Source: an uncultured Pelagibacteraceae bacterium (GTDB taxonomy: Bacteria > Pseudomonadota > Alphaproteobacteria > Pelagibacterales > Pelagibacteraceae). From it: DNA of 64,000 nt. Position numbers and translations under genes: made by a program. The DNA lies in contig CACGEC010000002.1 of NCBI GenBank assembly GCA_902572005.1, positions 24,296-88,295 on the forward strand, given 5' to 3'. Position 1 is the stretch's first letter, and the number at the start of each line of letters is the position of its first letter. Below the pieces are notes generated by a model. That model ran no database searches and was not told the origin of the DNA. It saw only the letters and a program-made list of their open reading frames with translations. Below, piece by piece: positions 19,192 to 28,493 of this stretch.

Positions 19192-19803
19192 TTGATTGAA
19201 GAAGCTTTAATATTATCTCAAATAATTTTCATTGATATTATTCTTGCAGCCGATAATGCAATAATAATTGGCCTTATAGCTGCAAACTTCGTACCTAAAA
19301 ACAGAAAATTAATTATTTTTTGGGGAGTGGTTGGGGCACTTATCTTTAAAGTAATATTTGCTATTTTTGCAACTTATTTATTTCAATTTTATTGGATTAA
19401 AATTTTGGGTGGACTTCTATTAATTTGGATTGTTAATGATTTACGAAAAGATTTATTTGAAATAAAAAAAATTAAGTCACCGACTAAAAAATCAAAAGAA
19501 CCGTCATTTATAAAAAGTATTTATAAAGTGCTCTTTGCAGACATTACTATTAGTTTCGATAATGTCATCGGAGTTGTTGGTGCTGCTAAGGGCAATTTTG
19601 GTTACATGATGTTTGGACTTATTTTATCAGTCGTTCTTACAGGAGCCTTAGCAACATATTTAGCAAATTATATTCAAAGACATCTTTGGATAGCTTATGT
19701 TGGCTTAGGATTTATTTTACTTGTGGCATTGCAATTAGTTATTGGTGGTTTAAATGACTATGGAGTTTTATCCATTAATGAAACATTTAAACAATATTTT
19801 TAA
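19192..19803 (+). CDS. TerC/YjbE-family integral membrane protein (TTG start)
   Basis: EALILSQIIFIDIILAADNAIIIGLIAANF; ADITISFDNVIGVVGAAKGN (two TerC-type acidic DN motifs). Confidence 0.88.
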   Translation: MIEEALILSQIIFIDIILAADNAIIIGLIAANFVPKNRKLIIFWGVVGALIFKVIFAIFATYLFQFYWIKILGGLLLIWIVNDLRKDLFEIKKIKSPTKKSKEPSFIKSIYKVLFADITISFDNVIGVVGAAKGNFGYMMFGLILSVVLTGALATYLANYIQRHLWIAYVGLGFILLVALQLVIGGLNDYGVLSINETFKQYF

Positions 19804-19814
19804 ATTTCTAAAAT

Positions 19815-20672
19815 TTGCCACTTAAGCACTTATTAATTTTACTTTTTATAGCCATTGCACACGGAAGTGCATTTCCTTTTACAAAATTAGTTTTAAATGA
19901 CTCTGTTCCTCCAATTCTTATGGCATCATTAAGAATGGGGTTAGTGTTATTAATATTGATTCCTTTTTGGAAGTTTAAGGTACCAGAAAAAAAATATTTA
20001 CCATCACTAATAGCGTTTTCAATCTCTATGGGTGTCATGGTTTATGTATTTATGACTCTTGCATTATACTATTCCTCTATTATTTCTCCTGTAATTGTAG
20101 GTTCTCAGTTAGCAATACCTTTTGGAATTCTTGCTAGTGCATTTATGTTAAATGAAAACATAAGCCCCAAAAAATGGTTTTTTATATTTTCTGCTTTTGT
20201 AGGAGTATTGATTATATTTTTTGATCCAAAATTGGTTGATAATTTTTTAGGATTATTCTTTGCAAGTCTAATGGCATTAGCTTTCGCTTTTGCTCAAGTT
20301 TTTTCAAGACAATTAAGAGATTTAGATATTAGTTTAACTAATGCCTATACAGGTTTATTTGGTTTTGTGATCTTATTGATTTTATCATTTTTCATTGAAG
20401 GTAACACTATCTCAACTATTAAATCTATAAGTCAAAATTCTTGGATTTTAATATCTTACCAGGCGATTGTAGTTTCTTTGGGCGCTCATTTGATGATGTT
20501 TTATTTATATAAGTTTTATACTGTAGGACAAATCTTTCCTTCATATTCTTTGTTCCCAATATTTGGAATAGCTCTTAGCTTTTTAATATTTGGTGAAGTT
20601 CCAACTGTTTTGTTCATATTGGGTGGAATAATTGTTATAGGCTCTGTCTTTTTACTTCATAAAATAAGATAA
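19815..20672 (+). CDS. EamA/DMT-superfamily permease
   Basis: Ten-TM pattern; AIAHGSAFPFTKLVLNDSVPPILMASLRMGLVL. Confidence 0.85.
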   Translation: MPLKHLLILLFIAIAHGSAFPFTKLVLNDSVPPILMASLRMGLVLLILIPFWKFKVPEKKYLPSLIAFSISMGVMVYVFMTLALYYSSIISPVIVGSQLAIPFGILASAFMLNENISPKKWFFIFSAFVGVLIIFFDPKLVDNFLGLFFASLMALAFAFAQVFSRQLRDLDISLTNAYTGLFGFVILLILSFFIEGNTISTIKSISQNSWILISYQAIVVSLGAHLMMFYLYKFYTVGQIFPSYSLFPIFGIALSFLIFGEVPTVLFILGGIIVIGSVFLLHKIR

Positions 20673-20747
20673 TTTATCCATTGAAATATTTAATTAATCA
20701 TAATTAAATTAGCTTTTTATAAATTGTTAACAATAAGAAGGAAAATA

Positions 20748-21929
20748 ATGAAAAAACTATTTATTGCTGCTTTTATATTCGTCTCTACATTTACGTCGAA
20801 TACATTTGCAGAAGTTAAAATGGGAATCATCTTAGGATTTACTGGTCCTATTGAATCTCTAACACCAGCGATGGCGGCGTCTGCTGAGCTTGCATTTAAA
20901 GAAGCTTCAGACTCTGGTTCATTACTTGGTGGTGAAACAATTTCAGTAGTAAGAGCAGATTCAACTTGTGTTGACTCAGCAGCAGCAACAGCAGCAGCTG
21001 AAGGTGTTATTTCACAAGGTGTAGCAGCTATAATGGGTGCTGACTGTTCAGGTGTAACTGGAGCAATAGCTTCAAACGTTGCTGTACCAAATGGTGTAGT
21101 AATGATTTCACCATCAGCTACGTCACCAGGACTAACTACTTTAGATGACAAAGGGTATTTCTTTAGGACTGCTCCATCTGATGCTAGAGGTGGTCAAATT
21201 TTAGCTGACATTACTAAAGATAGAAAAGTTAAAAGTGTTGCAATCACTTATACTAATAATGACTATGGAAAAGGTTTAGCAGATGTTTACAAAGCAGCTG
21301 TTGAGGCTCATGGTATTAAAGTAACTACTGTAACTGCTCACGAAGATGGTAAAGCAGACTATTCTTCTGAAGTAGCAACTCTTGCTTCAGCAGGTGGTGA
21401 TGCGGTAGCTGTAATTGGTTACCTTGACCAAGGTGGAAAAGGTATCATCCAAGCATCATTAGACTCTGGTGCATTTGATAAATTTATTTTATCAGATGGT
21501 ATGATCGGACAGTCTTTAGTTGATGCATTTGGAAAAGACTTGAAAAAATCTTTTGGTTCAATGCCAGGTTCAACTGGTAAAGGTGCTGGAGTATTTGGTA
21601 AAGTAGCAAAAGCTGCTGGTATTGATAGCTCAGGTCCTTACACTGGAGAATCTTATGATGCTGCTGCTTTGATTGTTTTAGCAATGCAAGCAGGTGGATC
21701 AGCTGATAGAGCATCAATTGCAAAAAATGTAATGGATGTTGCTAACGGCCCTGGAACAAAAATTTACCCAGGTGAACTAAAAAAAGGTTTAGATTTATTA
21801 GCTAAAGGTAAAAAAGTTGACTACGAAGGTGCAACTGGAGTAACTTTTACTAGCGTCGGTGAAGCTGAAGGTTCTTTCTTAGAACAAGAAGTTAAAGGCG
21901 GAAAATTCAAAACTAAAAAACAAAGATAA
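20748..21929 (+). CDS. livK: Branched-chain amino acid-type ABC transporter substrate-binding protein
   Basis: Start MKKLFIAAFIF after an AAGAAGGA SD; signal peptide; VKMGIILGFTGPIESLTPAMAASAELAFKEASDSG; periplasmic binding protein type I. Confidence 0.9.
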   Translation: MKKLFIAAFIFVSTFTSNTFAEVKMGIILGFTGPIESLTPAMAASAELAFKEASDSGSLLGGETISVVRADSTCVDSAAATAAAEGVISQGVAAIMGADCSGVTGAIASNVAVPNGVVMISPSATSPGLTTLDDKGYFFRTAPSDARGGQILADITKDRKVKSVAITYTNNDYGKGLADVYKAAVEAHGIKVTTVTAHEDGKADYSSEVATLASAGGDAVAVIGYLDQGGKGIIQASLDSGAFDKFILSDGMIGQSLVDAFGKDLKKSFGSMPGSTGKGAGVFGKVAKAAGIDSSGPYTGESYDAAALIVLAMQAGGSADRASIAKNVMDVANGPGTKIYPGELKKGLDLLAKGKKVDYEGATGVTFTSVGEAEGSFLEQEVKGGKFKTKKQR

Positions 21930-21944
21930 TTTATCTTAAAATTT

Positions 21945-21980
21945 AAACCCCCAGCATTAATTTGTTGGGGGTTTTTTTTT
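21945..21980 (+). terminator. Rho-independent terminator after livK
   Basis: CCCCCA (21948-21953) / TGGGGG (21966-21971) stem followed by T(9). Confidence 0.9.
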
Positions 21981-22050
21981 AAAAGAACAAATATTTATCT
22001 GCCATATACAAAGCCCAAGCTATTGCGGCACCTGTAATAATATATTTCAT
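21979..22050 (-). CDS. Putative 23-aa membrane sORF
   Basis: Minus-strand ATG...TAA encodes MKYIITGAAIAWALYMADKYLFF; starts 5 nt after the livM stop; one TM-like helix. Absent from the supplied ORF track. Confidence 0.4.
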   Translation of the reverse strand: MKYIITGAAIAWALYMADKYLFF

Positions 22051-22055
22051 AATGA

Positions 22056-23426
22056 CTATTTTATTTCTATTTTTTCAGGAAGTATACCTTTCGGTCGATA
22101 TCTCATAATAAGTAATAGACCAATTCCCATCATTAAAAATCTAAAATAAGGTACACTCTCAATTAAATGAACTTTTAGAGCGTGTGTATCATCTAAACCT
22201 GCAGTTGTTAGATTTACTAAATATAATCCTATAGGTGCAGCTTCAATCCATAAGAACCAAACTGCAAAACCTCCAAGAATTGCACCAAAATTATTTCCAC
22301 TTCCTCCAACTATAACCATAACCCAGATTAAAAAAGTGTATCTCATTGGTCTATAACTTCCTGGAGTAAATAATCCATCTTGAGTTACTAACATCGCTCC
22401 AGCAATTCCAACAATGGCTGAGCCTAAAACAAATATTAAAAGATGTTGCTTAACAACATTTTTGCCCATAGCGTTAGCTGCTTCTTCATTATCTCTTATA
22501 GCTCTCATCATTCTTCCCCATGGTGAATAAAGAGCTTTTTGAGTTAAAATTAAAAGAATTATTACAACTACTAAAAATAGTCCTGAGTAACAAAGTTTTA
22601 CAAAAACTGATGATCCTTCAATTACAAACTGGTTTAGAGCAGTTTGTCTTTCAGCAAAATCTGAAATTAAATTTAATTTACTAGAGTTAAATTTTTCAAC
22701 TAAATTTATGAACCAATCGGTTTGTTGTAAATTTACCTCGTAAGGTGCGGGACGTTTTAAACCAATTACATTTTTAACTCCTCTTGTAAGCCAATCTTCA
22801 TGTTTAATAATTGCAATTACAATTTCAGATATTAATAAGGTTGCTATCGCTAAGTAATCTGCTCTTAAACCTAAGGCAACTTTACCTATAACAAATGCCA
22901 ATCCACCAGCAAACAAAGCTCCAACTATCCAAGAAAAAATAATTGGGAGACCAAGTCCACCCAAAAAACCAGTTTTTGCTGGATCTACCTCTTCAATTGC
23001 CTCAATACCAGGCTCGGATACAAATCGTATTGTGATAATTCCTAAAATGATAATTGTGGCAACAATGTAAGTTCTTGTTTTTGATTTACCATACTTCTTC
23101 AAAACATACCTAACAGCTAACACCATTCCTATAATAAGAAATAGGCTGACTAAAATATTTGAACCACCTGCACTCCAAGCTTCTTGAACTGGATTAACAG
23201 AAATTAAAACTGCTGCCAAACCACCTAAGGCTGTATATCCCATTATTCCAAAGTTAATTAGGCCAGCATAGCCCCATTGAATATTTGCACCCATCGTCAT
23301 GACAGCTGAAATTAAACAAAGATTAAATATCGATAGAGCAATATTCCAAGATTGAAATATTCCTACAAGTACAATCAATCCCATCATTATACTGTAAGCT
23401 GCTATTACATTTAAATTTTTTCTCAC
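22056..23426 (-). CDS. livM: Branched-chain amino acid-type ABC transporter permease
   Basis: GYAGLINFGIMGYTALGG; ALGLRADYLAIATLLISEI; SPWGRMMRAIRDNEEAANAMGKNV. Confidence 0.9.
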   Translation of the reverse strand: MRKNLNVIAAYSIMMGLIVLVGIFQSWNIALSIFNLCLISAVMTMGANIQWGYAGLINFGIMGYTALGGLAAVLISVNPVQEAWSAGGSNILVSLFLIIGMVLAVRYVLKKYGKSKTRTYIVATIIILGIITIRFVSEPGIEAIEEVDPAKTGFLGGLGLPIIFSWIVGALFAGGLAFVIGKVALGLRADYLAIATLLISEIVIAIIKHEDWLTRGVKNVIGLKRPAPYEVNLQQTDWFINLVEKFNSSKLNLISDFAERQTALNQFVIEGSSVFVKLCYSGLFLVVVIILLILTQKALYSPWGRMMRAIRDNEEAANAMGKNVVKQHLLIFVLGSAIVGIAGAMLVTQDGLFTPGSYRPMRYTFLIWVMVIVGGSGNNFGAILGGFAVWFLWIEAAPIGLYLVNLTTAGLDDTHALKVHLIESVPYFRFLMMGIGLLLIMRYRPKGILPEKIEIK

Positions 23427-24442
23427 AATACCTTCCCTTTAAATATTCCTGATGGTCGGTAAAGTAATACGATAACTAATATTGAAAACGATACTGCAAA
23501 TTTATAATCAGTTGAAAGTAATTGAACCAAACCCCCAGGTTCCATACTTTCAGGCAAAACATACATAAAAAATTTTCTGTAAGCATATGTTAATAATATT
23601 TCAGAAAAAGCAATCACATATCCTCCTAAAAATGCTCCAAATGGATTGCCTATTCCGCCTACAATAGCTGCAGCAAATATTGGAAGCATATTATTGAAAT
23701 AAGTAAATGGTTTAAAACTTTTGTCTAAACCATACAAAGCACCTCCAATTGTAGCTAGGATACCTGCTATGACCCAAGTTATCATAACTATTTTTTTTGG
23801 ATCAATACCTGATAACAACGCCAAGTCTTCATTATCAGAATATGCCCTCATACTTTTTCCTGTCTTAGTTTTATTCAAAAACCAAAAGAGAGTTGAGACT
23901 AAAATTAATGTAACAATAATAGTTAAAACTTGGGTTGATTTAATTGCAAGACCTTCATTTAATCCTGTCATTTCCTTAAATTCACCAGCTTTTATTAAAA
24001 ATTTTTCTCCATCAAAAAATCTTCTATCAGATGGTCCAATAATTATTCGAACCACAGCCTGGGTAACAAACATCACGCCAATACTAACCATTGCCAACTG
24101 AACTGGTGGGCTTTTGTTTACCCGATAATATTTAAAGACAAATTTATCTACTAGCAGCATATAACCAATCATAAAAATAATTGCAAAAGGAATAGCTAAT
24201 AAAGCTGTTGGCAAAACTCCAAGACTAATACCAACAGACTGAAAGTACCAAGTAAAAAGAATTGTAAACATAGTGCCAAAAGACATCATGTCTCCAGTAG
24301 CAAAGTTTGCAAATCGTAAAATTCCATAGATTAAAGTTACAAAAATTGCACCAAGTGCTAATTGAGATCCGTATGCTAAAGCAGGAACAAAAATATAATT
24401 TAATAAAAGTATAATTGCGTTTACAAAATCCATATTATCCAC
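23423..24442 (-). CDS. livH: Branched-chain amino acid-type ABC transporter permease
   Basis: ALGAIFVTLIYGILRFANFATGDMMSFG; KSMRAYSDNEDLALLSGIDPKKI; AAIVGGIGNPFGAFLGGYVI. Confidence 0.9.
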   Translation of the reverse strand: MDNMDFVNAIILLLNYIFVPALAYGSQLALGAIFVTLIYGILRFANFATGDMMSFGTMFTILFTWYFQSVGISLGVLPTALLAIPFAIIFMIGYMLLVDKFVFKYYRVNKSPPVQLAMVSIGVMFVTQAVVRIIIGPSDRRFFDGEKFLIKAGEFKEMTGLNEGLAIKSTQVLTIIVTLILVSTLFWFLNKTKTGKSMRAYSDNEDLALLSGIDPKKIVMITWVIAGILATIGGALYGLDKSFKPFTYFNNMLPIFAAAIVGGIGNPFGAFLGGYVIAFSEILLTYAYRKFFMYVLPESMEPGGLVQLLSTDYKFAVSFSILVIVLLYRPSGIFKGKVL

Positions 24443-25142
24443 CTAGAAAAGAGCTTCTCACCCTTGAATCCTCTAATAATTCTTTTCCAGTACCAGAGTA
24501 CCGGTTCTCGCCTGTTACCAAAACATAGCCTCTATCAGAAATATTTAATGCTTGCTTCGCATTTTGCTCAACCATCAAAATTGCTACATTAGTTCTTTTC
24601 ACTTTAACAATGTGATCAAATAATTCATCCATCACGATAGGTGAAACACCTGCTGTAGGTTCATCAAGCATTAAAACTGAAGGTTTAATCATTAAAGCTC
24701 TACCAAGTGCAACTTGTTGTCTTTGCCCACCAGATAATTCACCAACTAACTGATCTTTTTTTTCTTTAAGAATTGGAAATAGGTCAAAAATTTCTTCAAT
24801 TGTTTCTTTAAATTCAGTGTTAATTAGGAAAGCGCCCATCTCTAAGTTTTCTTCAACTGTCATACCTGCAAAAACATTTTTTGTTTGAGGAACAAATGAA
24901 ATACCTTCTTTTACTCTATCTTGAGGTGAAAGTTTTGAAATATCTTTGCCATTAATAACTACTGATCCAGATTTAAGATTTAACAAACCTAACATTGCTT
25001 TCATTGCTGTAGATTTTCCAGCTCCATTAGGACCAAGAATTGATACTATTTCCCCTCTCTCAACATTTACAGAGCATGAATTAATTATATCTGGCCCATT
25101 TCCATAACCACCTGTCATTTTATTACCCTCAAAAAATGCCAT
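24435..25142 (-). CDS. livF: Branched-chain amino acid-type ABC transporter ATPase
   Basis: Walker A GPNGAGKST; signature LSGGQRQQVALGRAL; LMLDEPTAG. Confidence 0.93.
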   Translation of the reverse strand: MAFFEGNKMTGGYGNGPDIINSCSVNVERGEIVSILGPNGAGKSTAMKAMLGLLNLKSGSVVINGKDISKLSPQDRVKEGISFVPQTKNVFAGMTVEENLEMGAFLINTEFKETIEEIFDLFPILKEKKDQLVGELSGGQRQQVALGRALMIKPSVLMLDEPTAGVSPIVMDELFDHIVKVKRTNVAILMVEQNAKQALNISDRGYVLVTGENRYSGTGKELLEDSRVRSSFLGG

Positions 25143-25144
25143 AT

Positions 25145-25930
25145 TTAATTATCCTTTAACTTTGAGCCTCTACCTAAATAACTTTCTATAACTTTTTCAT
25201 CTTTTTTTGCATCCTCAACAGAACCTTCAAATAGAACTGACCCTTCTGCCATTACTATTACTGGATCACATAATCTTCCTATGAAATCCATGTCATGCTC
25301 AATCATGCAAAAAGTATAACCTTTATCTTTATTTAATTTTTCAATAGCCGTTCCAAGATCTTTTAATAATGTTCTGTTAACACCTGCTCCAACCTCATCT
25401 AATAAAACTAGCTTTGCATCAACCATCATCGTTCGACCTAATTCCAATAATTTTTTTTGTCCTCCAGATAAATTTCCAGCTAATTCATTTTTTAAGTGAC
25501 CAAGATTAAGAAAATCAACAACTTCCATTGCTTTATCTTTAATTTGACTTTCCTCTTTTGCAACTAATGAAGGTTTTAATAAAGCATTCATTAATTTTTC
25601 TCCAGATTGATTTCCTGGAACCATCATCAAATTTTCTAAAACAGATAAATTTGTAAACTCATGTGCTATTTGGAAAGTTCTAAGCAATCCTTTTGAAAAT
25701 AATTCATAAGAAGGAACATCAGTAATATTTTCATCATTAAACATAACGCTTCCAGCTGAAGATTTTAAATTTCCAGCAATTAAATTAAATAATGTAGTTT
25801 TACCTGAACCATTAGGTCCAATAATACCTGTGATAGTTCCTTTTTTTACTTTAAGTGAACACTCTGATACTGCCGCTAGGCCTCCAAAATATTTTGATAA
25901 ATTATTAATTTCTAAAATATTTTCAGACAT
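25145..25930 (-). CDS. livG: Branched-chain amino acid-type ABC transporter ATPase
   Basis: Walker A GPNGSGKTT; LSGGQKKLLELGRTMM; IEHDMDFIGRLCDPVIVMAEG. Confidence 0.93.
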   Translation of the reverse strand: MSENILEINNLSKYFGGLAAVSECSLKVKKGTITGIIGPNGSGKTTLFNLIAGNLKSSAGSVMFNDENITDVPSYELFSKGLLRTFQIAHEFTNLSVLENLMMVPGNQSGEKLMNALLKPSLVAKEESQIKDKAMEVVDFLNLGHLKNELAGNLSGGQKKLLELGRTMMVDAKLVLLDEVGAGVNRTLLKDLGTAIEKLNKDKGYTFCMIEHDMDFIGRLCDPVIVMAEGSVLFEGSVEDAKKDEKVIESYLGRGSKLKDN

Positions 25931-25933
25931 TAA

Positions 25934-26701
25934 CTATTTGTTTAGTCTTTTATGAATACTATTTAAAGTATTAATTACAGATTTATAAACACCTTTTTTA
26001 CTCATTTCTTTTAAGCCTTGTTCATTTAATCCTTTTGGTGTTTGGGACTCTTTTACTAAATGTTTTAATTCTTTTTTTGAATTTACAACCGCATCTTCAG
26101 ATAAAGCTAAAAATAATGTAGTGATATATTTTTGCGCATCTAATCTTTTAATACCTCTCTTAACTAACCAATTACTCATTACTTTTAACATTTCATAGTA
26201 AGAGGCCATCATTCCTGATGTTGACCAAAAATTAATTGATAGTTTTTCATTTTGAATTTCAATAGTCGATCCAATTTTATCAAAAAAATTTTTAATCTTT
26301 TTATTTGGTGGGCAAATTGGAACTGGGCCTTTTTTGAGTGAAATTGGGGGTAGAGGTATAGCTCTAACAATGTCAGATTTGACTTTTATCATTTTTTTTA
26401 ATTCAGCTAATTTTATTGTAGAGATGAAACTTATGATTTTTTGATTATTTCTAAAATTTAAAGTCTTGATAATCTTATTTCCAACAGATGGGGTGACTGC
26501 TAAAAAAACCCAATTTGAATCATTTATAATATCTTGATTATTTTTAACAATTTTAACTTTTTTAAATTTTCTCTCTAATTTTTTTGCTAAAATTCTATTT
26601 CTTGATGAAATTAGTATTTTCTTAAATTTTATTTTTGAATTACATATACCTGTTATTACTGAATACGAAATTTTTCCAGTCCCAATAAAACCAAGTATCA
26701 T
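25934..26701 (-). CDS. Pyrroline-5-carboxylate reductase-like NAD(P)-binding protein
   Basis: LGFIGTGKISYSVITGI; SDIVRAIPLPPISLKKGPVPICPPN; LVKESQTPKGLNEQGLKEM. Confidence 0.75.
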   Translation of the reverse strand: MILGFIGTGKISYSVITGICNSKIKFKKILISSRNRILAKKLERKFKKVKIVKNNQDIINDSNWVFLAVTPSVGNKIIKTLNFRNNQKIISFISTIKLAELKKMIKVKSDIVRAIPLPPISLKKGPVPICPPNKKIKNFFDKIGSTIEIQNEKLSINFWSTSGMMASYYEMLKVMSNWLVKRGIKRLDAQKYITTLFLALSEDAVVNSKKELKHLVKESQTPKGLNEQGLKEMSKKGVYKSVINTLNSIHKRLNK

Positions 26702-26734
26702 AATTTCAATATATCAATTTAAAATAATTAGGGT

Positions 26735-26767
26735 AAAAAAAAAGCCCTCACTTGGAGGGCTTTTTTT
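26735..26767 (-). terminator. Rho-independent terminator of the beta-barrel gene (possibly bidirectional)
   Basis: GCCCTC/GAGGGC stem flanked by A-rich and T-rich tracts. Confidence 0.88.
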
Positions 26768-26787
26768 AAATTTGTTGTAAAAGATAA

Positions 26788-27483
26788 CTAGAATGATCTA
26801 CCGATTGAAATTCTAGCACCGTAACCTTCAATACCTGATGCTTCAATACTTTTGTCTGAATCATTTTGGTTTGTAAGTTTTACGTCGTCAAACTCCATCA
26901 TATTAGCTTCAAGTCTAACAAATGCTCCAGTATCAAGATCATGGTTGTAACCTACACCAAGAATGAAACCTTCAAGAGAAGTATCACCGTAAGCACCACC
27001 AGTTCCAAGAACTTCGTTAGTTGCAACATCTACTTCGACATATCCAACTTTTGCATATACGCCAGCTGGAGAACTTGCAGTTACATAAGCAGTGATCATA
27101 TTTTCAAATGAAACACTTACTCTGTTGGTTGCATCAGCAGATTTTTGTAAATCTATACCACCTTGTCTTTGGATGTTTTCTGTAGTTTCTGAGTCCATGC
27201 TCATTGGAACATAATCTACTCCAACTGCAATAACATCATTTAACTCTTTTTCCACAAAAAGGGATCCAAAATAAAACGCAGTTTCTGCATCATCACCCTC
27301 AGTTGATGTTTTCTTTGTTACGTCATCTCTAGCTGCATTTGATACGTGGTCACCTGAAAATTTCTCAGCACCATCACCATTAAACACACCACCGATAACA
27401 GATATTCCTATGTTTACGCCATTTGCATTTACTGCGCTTGTAAATCCAAAAAGAAACGCAATTAAGTATACATATTTCTTCAT
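26788..27483 (-). CDS. Outer-membrane beta-barrel-like protein
   Basis: Signal peptide MKKYVYLIAFLFGFTSAVNA; alternating amphipathic strands; C-terminal ...ISIGRSF ending in Phe. The ORF extends to 27498. Confidence 0.75.
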   Translation of the reverse strand: MKKYVYLIAFLFGFTSAVNANGVNIGISVIGGVFNGDGAEKFSGDHVSNAARDDVTKKTSTEGDDAETAFYFGSLFVEKELNDVIAVGVDYVPMSMDSETTENIQRQGGIDLQKSADATNRVSVSFENMITAYVTASSPAGVYAKVGYVEVDVATNEVLGTGGAYGDTSLEGFILGVGYNHDLDTGAFVRLEANMMEFDDVKLTNQNDSDKSIEASGIEGYGARISIGRSF

Positions 27484-27627
27484 ATATTTAACCTTCATTA
27501 GTATTAATAAATTATAATTTATTGTTAGTCTTAATTAACCATAGTTTATTAAGAATTAACAGTGGAGTTATATATGTAGAATGATAATTTTTCTAAAAAA
27601 AGACTATTTAGGCAAATTTTGCTATTC

Positions 27628-27649
27628 ATTGTGATAAAATTATCACAAT
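27628..27649. promoter_or_regulatory. Operator-like dyad ATTGTGATAA-AA-TTATCACAAT
   Basis: Perfect 10-bp arms, 2-nt spacer, about 145 bp upstream of the beta-barrel start. Confidence 0.5.
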
Positions 27650-27989
27650 ATTATTCAGTAATTTCAATGTTTTTTACACCTTAAAAAAAACTGTTAAAAA
27701 TAAACAACTTTTGATTGATTATGACTAAATAAAAAAATTTATGGTTAATTTTTTGCAAAATAACGATTCTTTACAAAAATTTTTTATAAAAAATTAATTA
27801 ATAAGAATTTTTAATAAACGTTGATTAAAAAATAGCAAAAACACTATTATAATTAAAACTATAGATGAAATTAAATTTATTGTTTTAGTTTTTGATTTGA
27901 TGAAAATTGCTAATATTACATGTTTTTAGTTTGCAGTAAAATAACCTAAAGCTGTCCAAATACATTTTTGAATCCTACAATTCATTGAA

Positions 27990-28190
27990 TTAAGAGAAAA
28001 GAATAATTCTTACGGCAGATAGGGTTACAAAAAAAAACAAGTATCTTTGAAAAAGGACAGGACCTAAGTGATATACAAAAAAAGATAGTCCTTAAAAACC
28101 GGGAGCTAAAGATGGCTAAGAAGGACTATCAATAACAATATATCAGATCTTAAAAAAAATGCATTATCTATTTTTTTCAAATATAAGGGA
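27990..28190 (+). ncRNA. Candidate structured leader/small RNA upstream of the DUF2805 gene
   Basis: More GC-rich patch in an AT-rich ~700 bp intergenic region; perfect 10-bp hairpin GATAGTCCTT (28084-28093)/AAGGACTATC (28121-28130) with an alternative upstream AAGGAC (28053-28058). Confidence 0.4.
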
Positions 28191-28193
28191 TTT

Positions 28194-28490
28194 ATGAAAA
28201 AAAAAGGTCACAGGCCAGTCACTAGGGTCAAAAATCCTGAGCCAAAAGTTGAGGACCCAGATTGGGTCATATGGGCTGCATGGGCAGATAGGATCACTTT
28301 TGAGGAAATTGAAAAAAAAACTGGTTATTCAGAATCAAGCGTAATCAAAATTATGAGAAGATCCTTAAAACCATCTTCATTCAGATTATGGAGAAAAAGA
28401 GTAAACCAAAAAAGTATTAAACATCGTAAAAAATTTGAATATTCAAGAAAACAAATGACTAGTAAAATAAAAAAAGGTGATTATTTATAG
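28194..28490 (+). CDS. DUF2805 / TIGR03643 family protein
   Basis: DPDWVIWAAWADRITFEEIEKKTGYSESSVIKIMRRSLKPSSFRLWRKRV. Confidence 0.85.
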   Translation: MKKKGHRPVTRVKNPEPKVEDPDWVIWAAWADRITFEEIEKKTGYSESSVIKIMRRSLKPSSFRLWRKRVNQKSIKHRKKFEYSRKQMTSKIKKGDYL

Positions 28491-28493
28491 CAT

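Noticed and set aside
20717-21151. 144-aa antisense ORF opposite livK
   Set aside because: Ala/Ser/Pro-rich low-complexity translation, a mirror of livK codon bias; no RBS or homology signal.
23721-24101. 126-aa antisense ORF opposite livH
   Set aside because: Sits entirely within a well-supported livH; composition is a shadow of the coding strand.
27628-27649. CRP/FNR-type site interpretation of TTGTGATAAAATTATCACAA
   Set aside because: Spacing between TGTGA and TCACA is 8 nt rather than the CRP 6; kept only as a generic operator-like dyad.
27778-27795. 18-bp palindrome AATTTTTTATAAAAAATT
   Set aside because: A/T homopolymer runs only; expected by chance in a highly AT-rich intergenic region and no GC stem for a terminator.
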